Shown piece after piece: positions 44,919 to 53,474 of a stretch of DNA of 64,000 nucleotides. Source of the stretch: Aurantiacibacter spongiae (GTDB taxonomy: Bacteria; Pseudomonadota; Alphaproteobacteria; Sphingomonadales; Sphingomonadaceae); contig NZ_RPFZ01000001.1 in assembly GCF_003815535.1 (NCBI RefSeq), positions 1,984,001-2,048,000 of the forward strand. Reading direction: 5' to 3'. The notes beneath the pieces were generated by a model. It saw only the letters and a list, made by a program, of their open reading frames with translations, did no database searches and was not told the origin of the DNA. Made by a program: the position numbers and the translations under genes. The stretch's first letter is position 1, and every line of letters starts with the position of its first letter.

Positions 44919-45530
44919 ATGGCATTCAAGCTGACCCCGCTGCCGTTCGACAAGGAAGCGCTGGCTCCGGCGATCTCCGCCGAGACGTTCAGCTATCACC
45001 ACGGCAAGCACCACCAGGCCTATATCGACAAGACCAACAAGGCGATCGAAGGGACCGATCACGAAGGCAAGGCGCTGGTCGAGGTCATTTCCGCTGCCCG
45101 GGGCAGCGACCAGGGATTGTTCAATAACTCGGCGCAGAGCTGGAACCACGGTTTCTACTGGCATTCGCTGACCCCCAAGACCAACGGACCGAGCGGCGAC
45201 CTCGCGAGCAAGATCGACGAGGCCTTCGGTTCGCTCGACGATCTCAAGTCCAAGCTGAAGGAGAAGGGCGCGGGCCATTTTGCCAGCGGCTGGGTCTGGC
45301 TGGCGGAAAAGGACGGCAAGCTGGCGATCATGGAAACCCATGACGGCGATACGCTGGCGGACCAAGACGCCAACCCGCTGCTCACCATCGATCTATGGGA
45401 GCACGCCTACTACCTCGATCACCAGAACGCGCGGCCGAGCTATCTCGACGCGGTGCTCGATGACCATATCAACTGGGAATTCGCGGCGGACAACCTCGCC
45501 CGCGGCAATACCTGGTCGTACCCCTCCTGA
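44919..45530 (+). CDS. sodB: Iron superoxide dismutase
   Basis: Dismutates superoxide in the cytoplasm. The 203-residue protein has F-S-Y-H-H-G-K-H-H, the N-N-S-A-Q-S-W-N-H segment whose Gln is the iron-type hallmark, G-S-G-W-V-W-like A-S-G-W-V-W-L and the metal site D-L-W-E-H-A-Y-Y-L-D. A strong ribosome site (AGGAAGG) precedes the ATG. The palindrome upstream and a terminator downstream make it a single-gene unit. Confidence 0.96.
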   Translation: MAFKLTPLPFDKEALAPAISAETFSYHHGKHHQAYIDKTNKAIEGTDHEGKALVEVISAARGSDQGLFNNSAQSWNHGFYWHSLTPKTNGPSGDLASKIDEAFGSLDDLKSKLKEKGAGHFASGWVWLAEKDGKLAIMETHDGDTLADQDANPLLTIDLWEHAYYLDHQNARPSYLDAVLDDHINWEFAADNLARGNTWSYPS

Positions 45531-45549
45531 ACCGAACGAAGCTGTCCGA

Positions 45550-45585
45550 AAGGCCCGCCCGCCGGCACGGCGTGGCGGGCCTTTT
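45550..45585. terminator. Bidirectional terminator between sodB and an AI-2E transporter
   Basis: AAGGCCCGCC (45550-45559) pairs with GGCGGGCCTT (45574-45583), followed by TT on the plus strand and preceded by GA-A on the other. It sits between two convergent stops. Confidence 0.8.
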
Positions 45586-45590
45586 GCTGC

Positions 45591-46805
45591 TCAGGGTTCG
45601 GGTTCGCTCGACAGCGGATCGCTGGCGAACAGGGGTTCGCCGAAGATGAAGCCGATGAGGTTGGGACGACCGAGATGGTCGATCAGCGCGGTCAGCGTCA
45701 GCAGGATCGGGACCGACAGCAGCGCGCCGGCCACCCCCCATATCCAGCCGAAATAGGTAAGCGCCAGCAGGATCAGCACCGGGTTCATGGTGAAGCGCGC
45801 GCCAAGAATGGACGGCGTGATGACGTTCGCCTCGATCGTGTGCAGGCTCAGATAGGCCGCCGCCGGGATCATGCCGACAAAGGGTGATGCCGACGTACCC
45901 AGCCCGAACAGGCCGAGCAGCGCGATCATCGCAATGGGGCCGACATAGGGCACGAAATTCAAGAGGGTGGCAAGGCCGCCCCACATGATCGGCGCATCCA
46001 TGCCCATCGCCCATGCCGCGACGGCCACCACCACGCCGACACCGACATTGATCAGCGCGACGGTGAGGATGTAGGCGGCCACCCGGTCCTGCACCTCGCG
46101 AATGGCGCGGGCGGCCTTCAGGCTCGCCCCCACCTGCTGCCGGTCGAGCAGCAGGCGCCGGCGAAGGCGGATGCGGGCCTCGATCATGAAGAACGCCATG
46201 AGGAAGGTCAGCAGCGTCTCGAGCAGGACGGTCGGCGTGGCGAAGGCGACCTGTTCGAGCATCGAGGGCGAGGCGATGACCACCTGCTGCCCCTCGTCAG
46301 TGCCGGCCAGGTCGACGATCTGGTCGTTGATGTCGGCGACCCAGTCGAAATTGTCCTGGAGGGCGGCGAAGTGCCGCCCGACCTGTTCGACCATGGCCGG
46401 AACCCTATCGAGGAGGACGGCGGCGGGGCTGAAGACAGCCGTCAGAGCAAGCGCGACGATACCGAGGAACACCAGCAGCGACAGCAGCGAGGACAGGTAG
46501 TTGGGCACCCCCCAGATGGCCAGCTTGTCCGCGAGCGGCGAGAGGATGATCGTGAGGATCAGCGCCGCGACCAGCGGCAGGAACACCACCGAGCCGATGG
46601 ACAGGACGAAGGGCAGGGCAAGAAACAGGCCGATCGCGATCAGCACCACGAGCGAGGAGATGAGCCGCACCTCCTGCGCCGCGAAGGTCAGGCGCCGGTG
46701 CCGGAGAAGACCGGGTGTGCCGGCGCCGGCAGGCGGTTCGGCCGATGCCGTGGCCGGTCGGTCTTCGGTGCGATCATTGCCGGCGGCGGCGTCGGAACCG
46801 ATCAC
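45591..46805 (-). CDS. AI-2E-family transporter (second copy)
   Basis: About 404 residues with eight membrane helices. The core shows A-L-I-L-T-I-I-L-S-P-L-A-D-K-L, the helical soluble segment, and N-F-V-P-Y-V-G-P and L-S-L-H-T-I-E-A-N-V-I-T-P motifs. It differs clearly from the copy at 41475 and is closer to the PerM-like branch. The start is uncertain: GTG 46805 leaves an approximately 45-residue hydrophilic Ala/Pro/Asp-rich N-terminus and does not overlap ecfG. It follows ecfG by 61 bases on the same strand, so it could belong to the stress regulon. Confidence 0.82.
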   Translation of the reverse strand: MIGSDAAAGNDRTEDRPATASAEPPAGAGTPGLLRHRRLTFAAQEVRLISSLVVLIAIGLFLALPFVLSIGSVVFLPLVAALILTIILSPLADKLAIWGVPNYLSSLLSLLVFLGIVALALTAVFSPAAVLLDRVPAMVEQVGRHFAALQDNFDWVADINDQIVDLAGTDEGQQVVIASPSMLEQVAFATPTVLLETLLTFLMAFFMIEARIRLRRRLLLDRQQVGASLKAARAIREVQDRVAAYILTVALINVGVGVVVAVAAWAMGMDAPIMWGGLATLLNFVPYVGPIAMIALLGLFGLGTSASPFVGMIPAAAYLSLHTIEANVITPSILGARFTMNPVLILLALTYFGWIWGVAGALLSVPILLTLTALIDHLGRPNLIGFIFGEPLFASDPLSSEPEP

Positions 46806-46866
46806 CGGCTCGCTCCGCGAATGGCAGGCTCGCCTCCGTCGCCCGGGCGAGTCGCTGGCGCCGGGT

Positions 46867-47499
46867 TCACTTCGTCGCCGCGGCTTCGCCCCGGCCGGCG
46901 GCCACCTCGTCCAGTTCTTCAAGGATGGCGCGGTGGGCGGTGGGATCGTCGATCTTGCGGTCGGGGATGTCGCCATCCTGGATCATGCTGGACAGGGCGG
47001 CACGGGCGCGGCCCACCCGGCTCTTGATCGTGCCGACGGCGCAACCGCAGATGTTGGCCGCTTCCTCGTAGGAGAAGCCGCCCGCGCCGACCAGCAACAG
47101 CGCCTCGCGCCGCTCCGGCGGCAGGGTCAGCAAGGCGCGGTGCAAATCCGACAGGTGCAGCGGTTCCTCCTGCCCGGCGGGCGCGGTCAGAATGCGCTCG
47201 GCGACAGTCTCGTCATATTCGCCGCGGAAGCGGTTGCGACGCATGTCGGTGAGATAGGCGTTGCGAAGGATGACGAAGGTCCAGGCGCGCATGGACGTGC
47301 CCGGTTCGAACCGCTCCTGCGCCGCCCAGGCCTTGAGCAGCGTCTCCTGCACCAGATCGTCCGCCATGTCGGGACGACCGCACAGACCGCGGGCGAACGC
47401 GCGCAGGTGCGGGACGACCTCGGTCAGTTCCCGCTTGAAGGCGCGCTTGTCGTCCGCACTGCGCTTGGGCAGTTCGCGCTTTTCCTTTGCCTGACTCAT
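46867..47499 (-). CDS. ecfG: General stress response ECF sigma factor EcfG
   Basis: A 210-residue ECF15-type sigma factor. Region 2 runs from L-R-A-F-A-R-G-L-C-G-R to D-D-L-V-Q-E-T-L-L-K-A-W and T-F-V-I-L-R-N-A-Y-L; region 4 contains S-Y-E-E-A-A-N-I-C-G-C-A-V-G-T-I-K-S-R-V-G-R-A-R. EcfG drives the alphaproteobacterial general stress response and is held by NepR until phosphorylated PhyR releases it. Its ATG overlaps the nepR stop (ATGA). An EcfG-type promoter lies upstream of nepR, indicating autoregulation. Confidence 0.93.
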   Translation of the reverse strand: MSQAKEKRELPKRSADDKRAFKRELTEVVPHLRAFARGLCGRPDMADDLVQETLLKAWAAQERFEPGTSMRAWTFVILRNAYLTDMRRNRFRGEYDETVAERILTAPAGQEEPLHLSDLHRALLTLPPERREALLLVGAGGFSYEEAANICGCAVGTIKSRVGRARAALSSMIQDGDIPDRKIDDPTAHRAILEELDEVAAGRGEAAATK

Positions 47500-47717
47500 T
47501 TACCCTCGTTTTTGTCCAGCTTGGACAACAGTTCGTTGAACGAATCCGGCAGGGGTTCGTCGACGACCTGATCGTACAGCCGCTTGAGGCCGGAGGTCCA
47601 GTCCGGTTCCTTCCGCTTGCCCTTCTCGGCCTTGCCACCTTCGGACTTGTGCGAGGCGGGGGCAAGCTTCTTTTCGTGCTCGGACGATGACATCAGATTC
47701 AAGGTTCCCGTCGTCAC
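47496..47717 (-). CDS. nepR: Anti-sigma factor NepR
   Basis: A 73-residue helical anti-sigma factor. After a charged Lys/Glu-rich N-terminus comes the conserved core L-Y-D-Q-V-V-D-E-P-L-P-D-S-F-N-E-L-L-S-K-L-D, diagnostic of NepR. It binds either EcfG or phospho-PhyR. It is the first gene of the nepR-ecfG operon; no phyR is found in the window. Confidence 0.93.
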   Translation of the reverse strand: MTTGTLNLMSSSEHEKKLAPASHKSEGGKAEKGKRKEPDWTSGLKRLYDQVVDEPLPDSFNELLSKLDKNEGK

Positions 47718-47792
47718 TTAAATGTTCTCCCGTCATCTGACTCGCGATTTCGGCGGGCGGTCATTGCGGACGTTCGATATGTGTTGGTCCGG

Positions 47793-47817
47793 AACGAAAC
47801 GTCCCGGTTCCGGTTCC
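47793..47817 (-). promoter_or_regulatory. EcfG-type promoter of nepR-ecfG
   Basis: On the minus strand GGAAC (47817-47813) is followed after exactly 16 bases by CGTT (47796-47793), the full alphaproteobacterial EcfG consensus. It is 76 bases upstream of the nepR start, with a normal-length leader, so the sigma factor probably activates its own operon. Confidence 0.75.
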
Positions 47818-47920
47818 CCGGATGATCGCTCATCATGTAAACGTATGTTGCAACAGGGCAACAGGCGATGCATGGGACCAGACAAATGCGGGTCGCCAGC
47901 CGGTCCGCCGAGGAGTAGTT

Positions 47921-49609
47921 TTGCAACAGCAGACCGGCCGGCGCAGCAGGACGAGGAGGTGGCTCCTGCGCTATCCGCGCGCGATGCCTCTCGGCATCTT
48001 CGCGCTGATCTTCGGCATCACCCTCCTGTCGATGTACGCCATCGAGCGGGGGCAGGCACAGCGCGAGGAAGCGCAGCTCAACGCGCGCGCGACGGCCATC
48101 GCCGGCGCGCTGGAGCGCAGGGCCAACGCCAGCAGCGCCTATCTGCGTGCCGGCGCGGCACTGCTGTCGACGATGCAGACCGTTCCGGCGGACGATTTCC
48201 GCCGCTTCGTGTCGGAACTGCGCCTGGATGCCGATTACCGCGGGGCGGAGGGCATAGGCTGGGCGAAGGTCGTGCTGCCGGGCGAGATCGACGAATTCGA
48301 CGCGATGATGGAAGCGCAGCGACCCAACGTCCATCTCAATCCACGTCCCGACGGCAGCCAGCCCTTCGCCGTTCCGGTGACGTACCTCCAGCCCGATACC
48401 GAGCGCAACCGGCGTGCGCTCGGCTTCGACATGTATTCCGAAACAACCCGCCGGGAGGCCATGATCGAGGCGGAGCGCACGTCGCGCCCGACGGCGACCG
48501 GGCGCGTGGTGCTGCAACAGGAAGGATCTGGCGAGGCGCCGGGCTTTCTCATCTACATGCCGGTGTTCGAGCCCGCGGGCGGCGGACGCGTTCTGAAGGG
48601 CTTCATCTACAGCCCCTTCAACGCGCAGGATTTCCTCCAGAGCGCACTCGAGCTGGAGGATGCGGGCGCCTATGGCGTACGGCTCTATGACGAGGGCGAG
48701 AACGGCCGGCAGTTGCTGGCGGGCACGTTCGATGGCGACATGAACGACCGCGAGGGCATCATCAAGACGGTGACGATCGCCAACAACCCGTCGAAACTGG
48801 TCATCTCGAAGAAATCTTCAGGCGGGCTCTCGGGGTTGTCGATGGCGACGCTGATCTTCGGCCTGCTGGTCGCCAGCCTGCTCATGCTCCTGGTGCAGAT
48901 GCTGACCCAGCAGGCGCAGGAGGACGAGGCTTCGCTCGCCTGGTTCGAAGAACAGGCCTCCATCCGCAATTCGCTGACGCGCGAACTCAATCACCGGGTC
49001 AAGAACACGCTCGCCAACGTCCTGTCCATCATCGCGCTCACGCGGCGGCGCGCGGACAATGTCGAGGAATTTGCCAACGGCCTCGACGGGCGGGTGCGCG
49101 CGCTCTCGGCGACGCACGACCTGCTCACGCAGTCGGACTGGGGATCGACCCCGGTTCGGGCGGTGATCGATGCCGAACTGCTCCCTTACGCCGACGATAG
49201 CGAACACCATGTCGACATGCGCGGGCCGGACGTGGAACTGGCGCCCAACGATGCGCTCTCGCTTGGCCTGGCGACCCATGAACTGGCGACCAACGCCGCG
49301 AAATACGGTGCGCTGAGCACGCCGGGGGGCGAGGTCAAGGTGCACTGGAAGCTGGTCAGCGAAGCGCTCGTGCGCGTCGAATGGCTCGAACGCGGCGGCC
49401 CGCCGGTCAAGACCAAGCGCACGCGCGGCTTCGGCATGGACCTGATCGAACGGATCGTGGCGCATGAATTAAAGAACCCGGTCGAACTGGATTTCGAAGA
49501 GGAGGGCGTGCGCTGCGTGTTGCTGATACCCGTGCGCCGGGCGACGGAATTCCTCATCCGCGCCAATCGTCCCGAACCTTCGGCCAGGCCGGCACCGTCC
49601 GGCAAGTAG
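47921..49609 (+). CDS. CHASE-domain HWE/HisKA_2 sensor histidine kinase
   Basis: A 562-residue membrane kinase with one N-terminal helix (about 20-40), a periplasmic CHASE domain (about 50-285, with G-A-E-G-I-G-W-A and R-N-R-R-A-L-G-F-D-M) and a second helix (about 300-325). The HWE kinase core follows: H-box E-L-N-H-R-V-K-N (His358), H-E-L-A-T-N-A-A-K-Y-G-A-L-S and E-W-L-E-R-G-G, then G-F-G-M-D-L-I. HWE kinases of this build phosphorylate PhyR. I place the start at TTG 47921, five bases after AGGAG. It is divergent from nepR-ecfG, which fits a role in general stress signalling. Confidence 0.88.
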   Translation: MQQQTGRRSRTRRWLLRYPRAMPLGIFALIFGITLLSMYAIERGQAQREEAQLNARATAIAGALERRANASSAYLRAGAALLSTMQTVPADDFRRFVSELRLDADYRGAEGIGWAKVVLPGEIDEFDAMMEAQRPNVHLNPRPDGSQPFAVPVTYLQPDTERNRRALGFDMYSETTRREAMIEAERTSRPTATGRVVLQQEGSGEAPGFLIYMPVFEPAGGGRVLKGFIYSPFNAQDFLQSALELEDAGAYGVRLYDEGENGRQLLAGTFDGDMNDREGIIKTVTIANNPSKLVISKKSSGGLSGLSMATLIFGLLVASLLMLLVQMLTQQAQEDEASLAWFEEQASIRNSLTRELNHRVKNTLANVLSIIALTRRRADNVEEFANGLDGRVRALSATHDLLTQSDWGSTPVRAVIDAELLPYADDSEHHVDMRGPDVELAPNDALSLGLATHELATNAAKYGALSTPGGEVKVHWKLVSEALVRVEWLERGGPPVKTKRTRGFGMDLIERIVAHELKNPVELDFEEEGVRCVLLIPVRRATEFLIRANRPEPSARPAPSGK

Positions 49610-49617
49610 GCGCACGG

Positions 49618-50436
49618 GTGACATTGCCCGCGCTTGCTCTTGTCCGGCGTCCGGTCGCCCTCCCGCTCGGCAGACTTCTGACAACGATGGCCAACGCGCT
49701 GCTGGCGGGCCTTCTCGCAGCCTGTACGCCTGTTGCCGACGACGGGCCGGTGGTGCTTGCCGCATCGAGCATGCAGGACGCGATGGAAGACGCGGCCGAC
49801 CGCTGGGCCGCGAGTGGGCACGAGCGGCCGGTTCTCTCTTTCGCCTCCAGCGCTTCCGTCGCCCGGCAGGTGGGGGAGGGGGCGCCGGCGGATCTGGTGA
49901 TAACCTCCGACAGTCAGTGGATGGACTGGCTGGCGGGGCAGGGCGCGCTTGACGGAAACCCGCGCCCGCTGGTGGCGAACGCGCTCGTCGTGGTGGCCCC
50001 GGCCAGCGCGCGAACCCCTCCTTCGCTTTCGGCCTTCGCCGCAGATCCGGACGGCGGGCGGCTGGCTATCGCGGAGCCGGAAAGCGTGCCGGCGGGCCAG
50101 TTCGCCCGGCAGGCGCTCGAAAGCCTGGATCTGTGGAAACTGGTCCGATCGCGCATCGTGCCGGCGGAGAACGTGCGCGCCGCCCTCGCGCTGGTCGAGC
50201 GCGGCGAGGTGCCGCTGGGCATCGTCTATGCGACCGACGCCAATGCCTCCCGCAAGGTCCGCATCGTTCAACGTCTCGCTCCCGCCACGCACGATGCCAT
50301 CGTCTATTACGTCGCCCGTACCGGGGTGTCGGACCACGCCGAAGCGCCGGCCCTGCTCGAATTCCTTCTCGGCGCCCGGGGGCAGGCGGCTTTCGCCGCG
50401 CAGGGATTCACCCCCGCACCCGCTGCGGAGCGCTGA
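49618..50436 (+). CDS. modA: Molybdate ABC transporter substrate-binding lipoprotein
   Basis: ModA captures molybdate in the periplasm. The 272-residue product has a signal with lipobox L-A-A-C near residue 36, then V-V-L-A-A-S-S-M-Q-D-A-M, S-F-A-S-S-A-S-V-A-R-Q-V and G-A-P-A-D-L-V-I-T-S-D, the oxyanion-site segments, and G-I-V-Y-A-T-D-A. GTG 49618 has AGG seven bases upstream and gives a normal n-region; ATG 49687 is an alternative. It starts eight bases after the kinase stop and three bases before modB. Confidence 0.9.
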   Translation: MTLPALALVRRPVALPLGRLLTTMANALLAGLLAACTPVADDGPVVLAASSMQDAMEDAADRWAASGHERPVLSFASSASVARQVGEGAPADLVITSDSQWMDWLAGQGALDGNPRPLVANALVVVAPASARTPPSLSAFAADPDGGRLAIAEPESVPAGQFARQALESLDLWKLVRSRIVPAENVRAALALVERGEVPLGIVYATDANASRKVRIVQRLAPATHDAIVYYVARTGVSDHAEAPALLEFLLGARGQAAFAAQGFTPAPAAER

Positions 50437-50439
50437 GGC

Positions 50440-51150
50440 GTGGGCTGGCTGACCCCGGCGGAATGGACCGTCATCGCCCTGTCGCTGAAGGTGAGCGTGG
50501 TCGCGGTGCTGGTGACGATGCCCGTCGCCTATGCTCTCGCATGGGTCATTGCGCGGCGGCGCTTCCCGGGGCGCATGCTGCTCGACGCGGCGATCCATCT
50601 GCCGCTCGTGCTGCCACCGGTCGTTACCGGTTGGCTGTTGCTCCTGCTGCTGGGGCGCGGCGGCGTCATTGGCGCGTGGCTGTACGACCGGTTCGGCATC
50701 ACCTTCGTGTTCGAATGGACAGGTGCGGCGATCGCCGCGGGGGTGATGGCCTTGCCGCTGATGGTGCGCGCGATGCGGCTCTCGATCGAGGCGGTCGACC
50801 GGCGGCTGGTGGAAGCCGCCCGCACGCTGGGCGCGTCCCCCTGGCGTGCCTTCGCGACCGTCACCCTGCCGCTGAGCGTGCCGGGCGTCGCGGCAGGCGC
50901 GATGCTCGGCTTCGCCCGGTCGCTGGGGGAGTTCGGGGCGACCATCACCTTTGCTTCCAACATTGCGGGACAGACCCGCACCCTGCCGCTGGCGATCTAT
51001 ACCGGGCTGCAGGTTCCGGGGTCGGAGGCGGCCGTGGCCCGGCTGGCGGTCATGGCGATCGTGCTCTCGCTGGGAGCCCTGCTCGCGTCCGAATGGCTGG
51101 TGCGGCGATCGGTCCACCGTTCCTCGCAGGGGCGCGCGCATGTCCTTTGA
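50440..51150 (+). CDS. modB: Molybdate ABC transporter permease
   Basis: A 236-residue permease with five or six helices and the EAA loop E-A-A-R-T-L-G-A-S-P-W-R-A-F that contacts the ATPase. L-P-L-V-L-P-P-V-V-T-G is typical of ModB. It starts with GTG 50440 three bases after modA and overlaps modC by eleven bases. Confidence 0.93.
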   Translation: MGWLTPAEWTVIALSLKVSVVAVLVTMPVAYALAWVIARRRFPGRMLLDAAIHLPLVLPPVVTGWLLLLLLGRGGVIGAWLYDRFGITFVFEWTGAAIAAGVMALPLMVRAMRLSIEAVDRRLVEAARTLGASPWRAFATVTLPLSVPGVAAGAMLGFARSLGEFGATITFASNIAGQTRTLPLAIYTGLQVPGSEAAVARLAVMAIVLSLGALLASEWLVRRSVHRSSQGRAHVL

Positions 51151-51763
51151 CGTCGATATTGCCCTGGACGTCGGGGAACGGCGGATCGTCCTGCGGTTCC
51201 GATCCGATGCCCGGCTGACGGCGCTGGTCGGGCCATCGGGCGTCGGCAAGACGAGCGTGCTCGACGCGATCGCCGGCCTGCGCCGACCGGCTACAGGGCA
51301 CATCACCGTCGCGCACGAGACGCTGTTCGACGCGCCGCGCGGCGTCGATCTTCCGCCCGAAAGGCGGCGGTCGGGCTACGTGTTCCAGGACACGCGCCTG
51401 TTTCCGCATCGCCGCGTCGCGGCCAATCTCGCCTATGGAGAGCGCCACGCGCACGGCGAGCGGCGCATCATCTCGTACGAGGACGTGGCCCGCCTGCTCG
51501 ACATCGGGCACCTGCTCGATCGCTGGCCCGCGACGCTGTCCGGCGGCGAAACGCGCCGGGTGGCGATCGGACGCGCTTTGCTTTCCGCACCCCGTTTCCT
51601 GCTGCTCGACGAACCGCTCGCCTCGCTCGACCCGGCACGCGCGGAACGCCTGCTGCGGCTGATCGAGCGGCTGCGCGACGAGCTGGACCTGCCGATCCTG
51701 CTCGTCAGCCATTCTGCGAACGAGGTCGATCGGCTTGCCGGCCATGTCGTCACACTGGCCTAG
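51140..51763 (+). CDS. modC: Molybdate ABC transporter ATPase, short form without MOP domain
   Basis: A 207-residue ATPase with Walker A G-P-S-G-V-G-K-T-S, Q-loop Y-V-F-Q-D-T-R-L-F-P-H, signature L-S-G-G-E-T-R-R-V-A, Walker B L-L-L-D-E-P-L-A-S-L-D and H-loop S-H-S. Typical ModC has about 350 residues with a C-terminal MOP/TOBE domain that senses molybdate; here the protein ends right after the ATPase core. It is read to a normal stop with no sign of a frameshifted tail in the 101 bases before paoA. So import may lack that feedback. Confidence 0.92.
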   Translation: MSFDVDIALDVGERRIVLRFRSDARLTALVGPSGVGKTSVLDAIAGLRRPATGHITVAHETLFDAPRGVDLPPERRRSGYVFQDTRLFPHRRVAANLAYGERHAHGERRIISYEDVARLLDIGHLLDRWPATLSGGETRRVAIGRALLSAPRFLLLDEPLASLDPARAERLLRLIERLRDELDLPILLVSHSANEVDRLAGHVVTLA

Positions 51764-51864
51764 GGAAGCGCGCGACACCCTGCGGCAAAATCATGCATTG
51801 CGCTTTGCAACGCAAAGCTGCGATAACGCCTGACCGGGTTGCACGCTGACGGGGATCGCGCAGG

Positions 51865-52515
51865 ATGGATGACGGAATTTTCAACGTGTCGCGCCGCGGC
51901 GTCCTGGCGGGCGGTGTGGCCTCGGTCGCCATTGGCCAGGCATCGGTGGCACTGGCGCAGGAGGCCGAAGATGGGCGCCCGGCTGGAGACGTGGAGCGCA
52001 TGAATGTCGATCTGACGGTGAACGGGACGGCCCACTCGCTCGATCTCGACACGCGCACGACGCTGCTCGATACGCTACGCGAGCATCTGCGACTGACCGG
52101 AACCAAGAAGGGCTGCGATCACGGTCAATGCGGTGCCTGTACGGTGCTGGTCAACGGAGAGCGGGTGAACAGTTGCCTCAGCCTCGCGGTGATGCACCAG
52201 GGCGACCAGGTCACGACAATCGAGGGGCTTGGTCAGCCCGGCAACCTGCACCCCATGCAGGATGCCTTCGTCGAGCATGACGGATATCAGTGCGGGTACT
52301 GCACGCCGGGACAGATATGTTCCGCCGTCGCCACGCTGGCGGAAATCCGCAAGGGCATTCCCAGCCATGTCACCGAAGACCTGACCGGGCCGATGCGGGC
52401 GACCAACATGGAAATGCGCGAGCGCATGAGCGGCAATATCTGCCGCTGCGGCGCCTATTCCAACATCGCCGATGCCATGGCGCAAGTGGCCGCGGCCGAC
52501 GGACAGGGGGGCTGA
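51865..52515 (+). CDS. paoA: Aldehyde oxidoreductase [2Fe-2S] subunit, PaoA/YagT-like
   Basis: The small subunit of a periplasmic xanthine-oxidase-family molybdoenzyme. A Tat signal (S-R-R-G-V-L-A-G-G, about 9-33) precedes two [2Fe-2S] domains: G-C-D-H-G-Q-C-G-A-C-T-V plus N-S-C-L (plant-type), and Q-C-G-Y-C-T-P-G-Q and C-R-C-G-A-Y (helical). The 216-residue length fits PaoA. It is the first of three contiguous subunit genes directly downstream of modABC, which supplies the molybdenum. Confidence 0.9.
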   Translation: MDDGIFNVSRRGVLAGGVASVAIGQASVALAQEAEDGRPAGDVERMNVDLTVNGTAHSLDLDTRTTLLDTLREHLRLTGTKKGCDHGQCGACTVLVNGERVNSCLSLAVMHQGDQVTTIEGLGQPGNLHPMQDAFVEHDGYQCGYCTPGQICSAVATLAEIRKGIPSHVTEDLTGPMRATNMEMRERMSGNICRCGAYSNIADAMAQVAAADGQGG

Positions 52516-52518
52516 GCA

Positions 52519-53469
52519 GTGCGAAGCTTCACCTACGAACGCGCGCGAACGCCGGCCGAGGCCGCGGCATCGGTGGCCCGCCACCCCGACGCCAAGTTCA
52601 TCGCCGGCGGCACCAACCTCCTCGATCTGATGAAGCTGGAGATCGAGACGCCCGCGCATCTCGTCGACGTGCAGGATCTTGCCCTTGGCGAGATCGAGGA
52701 TACCGACGATGGCGGCCTTCGCATCGGTACCCTCGTCAGCAATACCGCGCTTTCGGCCCATCCAAGGGTGCGCCGCGACTACGCCGTGCTTACCCGGGCC
52801 ATCCAGGCGGGGGCATCGGGCCAGCTGCGCAACAAGGCGACGACGGGCGGCAACATGCTTCAGCGCACGCGCTGCGCTTATTTCTACGATACCAACATGC
52901 CGTGCAACAAGCGCAAGCCCGGTAGCGGCTGCGCGGCCATCGGCGGCGTGTCACGACAACTGGGCGTGATCGGCACGTCGGACAGCTGCATCGCCACCTA
53001 TCCCGGCGACATGGCCGTCGCCATGCGGGTGCTGGACGCGGTGGTCGAGACGGTCAGGCCCGGTGGCGACACGCGCGCCATCGCGGCGGCGGACTTCCAC
53101 CGCCTGTGGGGCGATACGCCGCATATCGAGACCGCGCTGGAGCCGGGGGAGATGATCACCCATGTCCGCCTGCCCCGGCCCGTCGGTGGAAGGCATTTCT
53201 ACCACAAGGTGCGCGATCGCCGGTCCTACGCCTTCGCACTGGTTTCGGTCGCGGCGATCATCCAGCCGGACGGGACGGGGCGGGTCGCTTTCGGCGGCAT
53301 GGCCCCCCGGCCCTGGCGCACCCCGGAAGCCGACGCGCAGTTGCCCGGCGGGGCGAGTGCGGTCATCGCCGCGGCCTTCGCCGATGCCCGGCCTACCGAG
53401 GACAACCGCTTCAAGATCCCGCTGGCCGAACGCACGCTGGCGGGCATTCTGGCCGAGGCGAGGAGCTGA
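52519..53469 (+). CDS. paoB: Aldehyde oxidoreductase FAD subunit, PaoB/YagS-like
   Basis: A 316-residue FAD-binding subunit: [13 protein letters not shown] and the [14 protein letters not shown] loop. A short insert with Cys residues in R-C-A-Y-F-Y, P-C-N-K-R-K and S-G-C-A-A matches the extra [4Fe-4S] cluster of PaoB, absent from eukaryotic xanthine oxidase. The GTG start at 52519 follows paoA by three bases. Confidence 0.9.
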   Translation: MRSFTYERARTPAEAAASVARHPDAKFIAGGTNLLDLMKLEIETPAHLVDVQDLALGEIEDTDDGGLRIGTLVSNTALSAHPRVRRDYAVLTRAIQAGASGQLRNKATTGGNMLQRTRCAYFYDTNMPCNKRKPGSGCAAIGGVSRQLGVIGTSDSCIATYPGDMAVAMRVLDAVVETVRPGGDTRAIAAADFHRLWGDTPHIETALEPGEMITHVRLPRPVGGRHFYHKVRDRRSYAFALVSVAAIIQPDGTGRVAFGGMAPRPWRTPEADAQLPGGASAVIAAAFADARPTEDNRFKIPLAERTLAGILAEARS

Positions 53470-53474
53470 GCATC

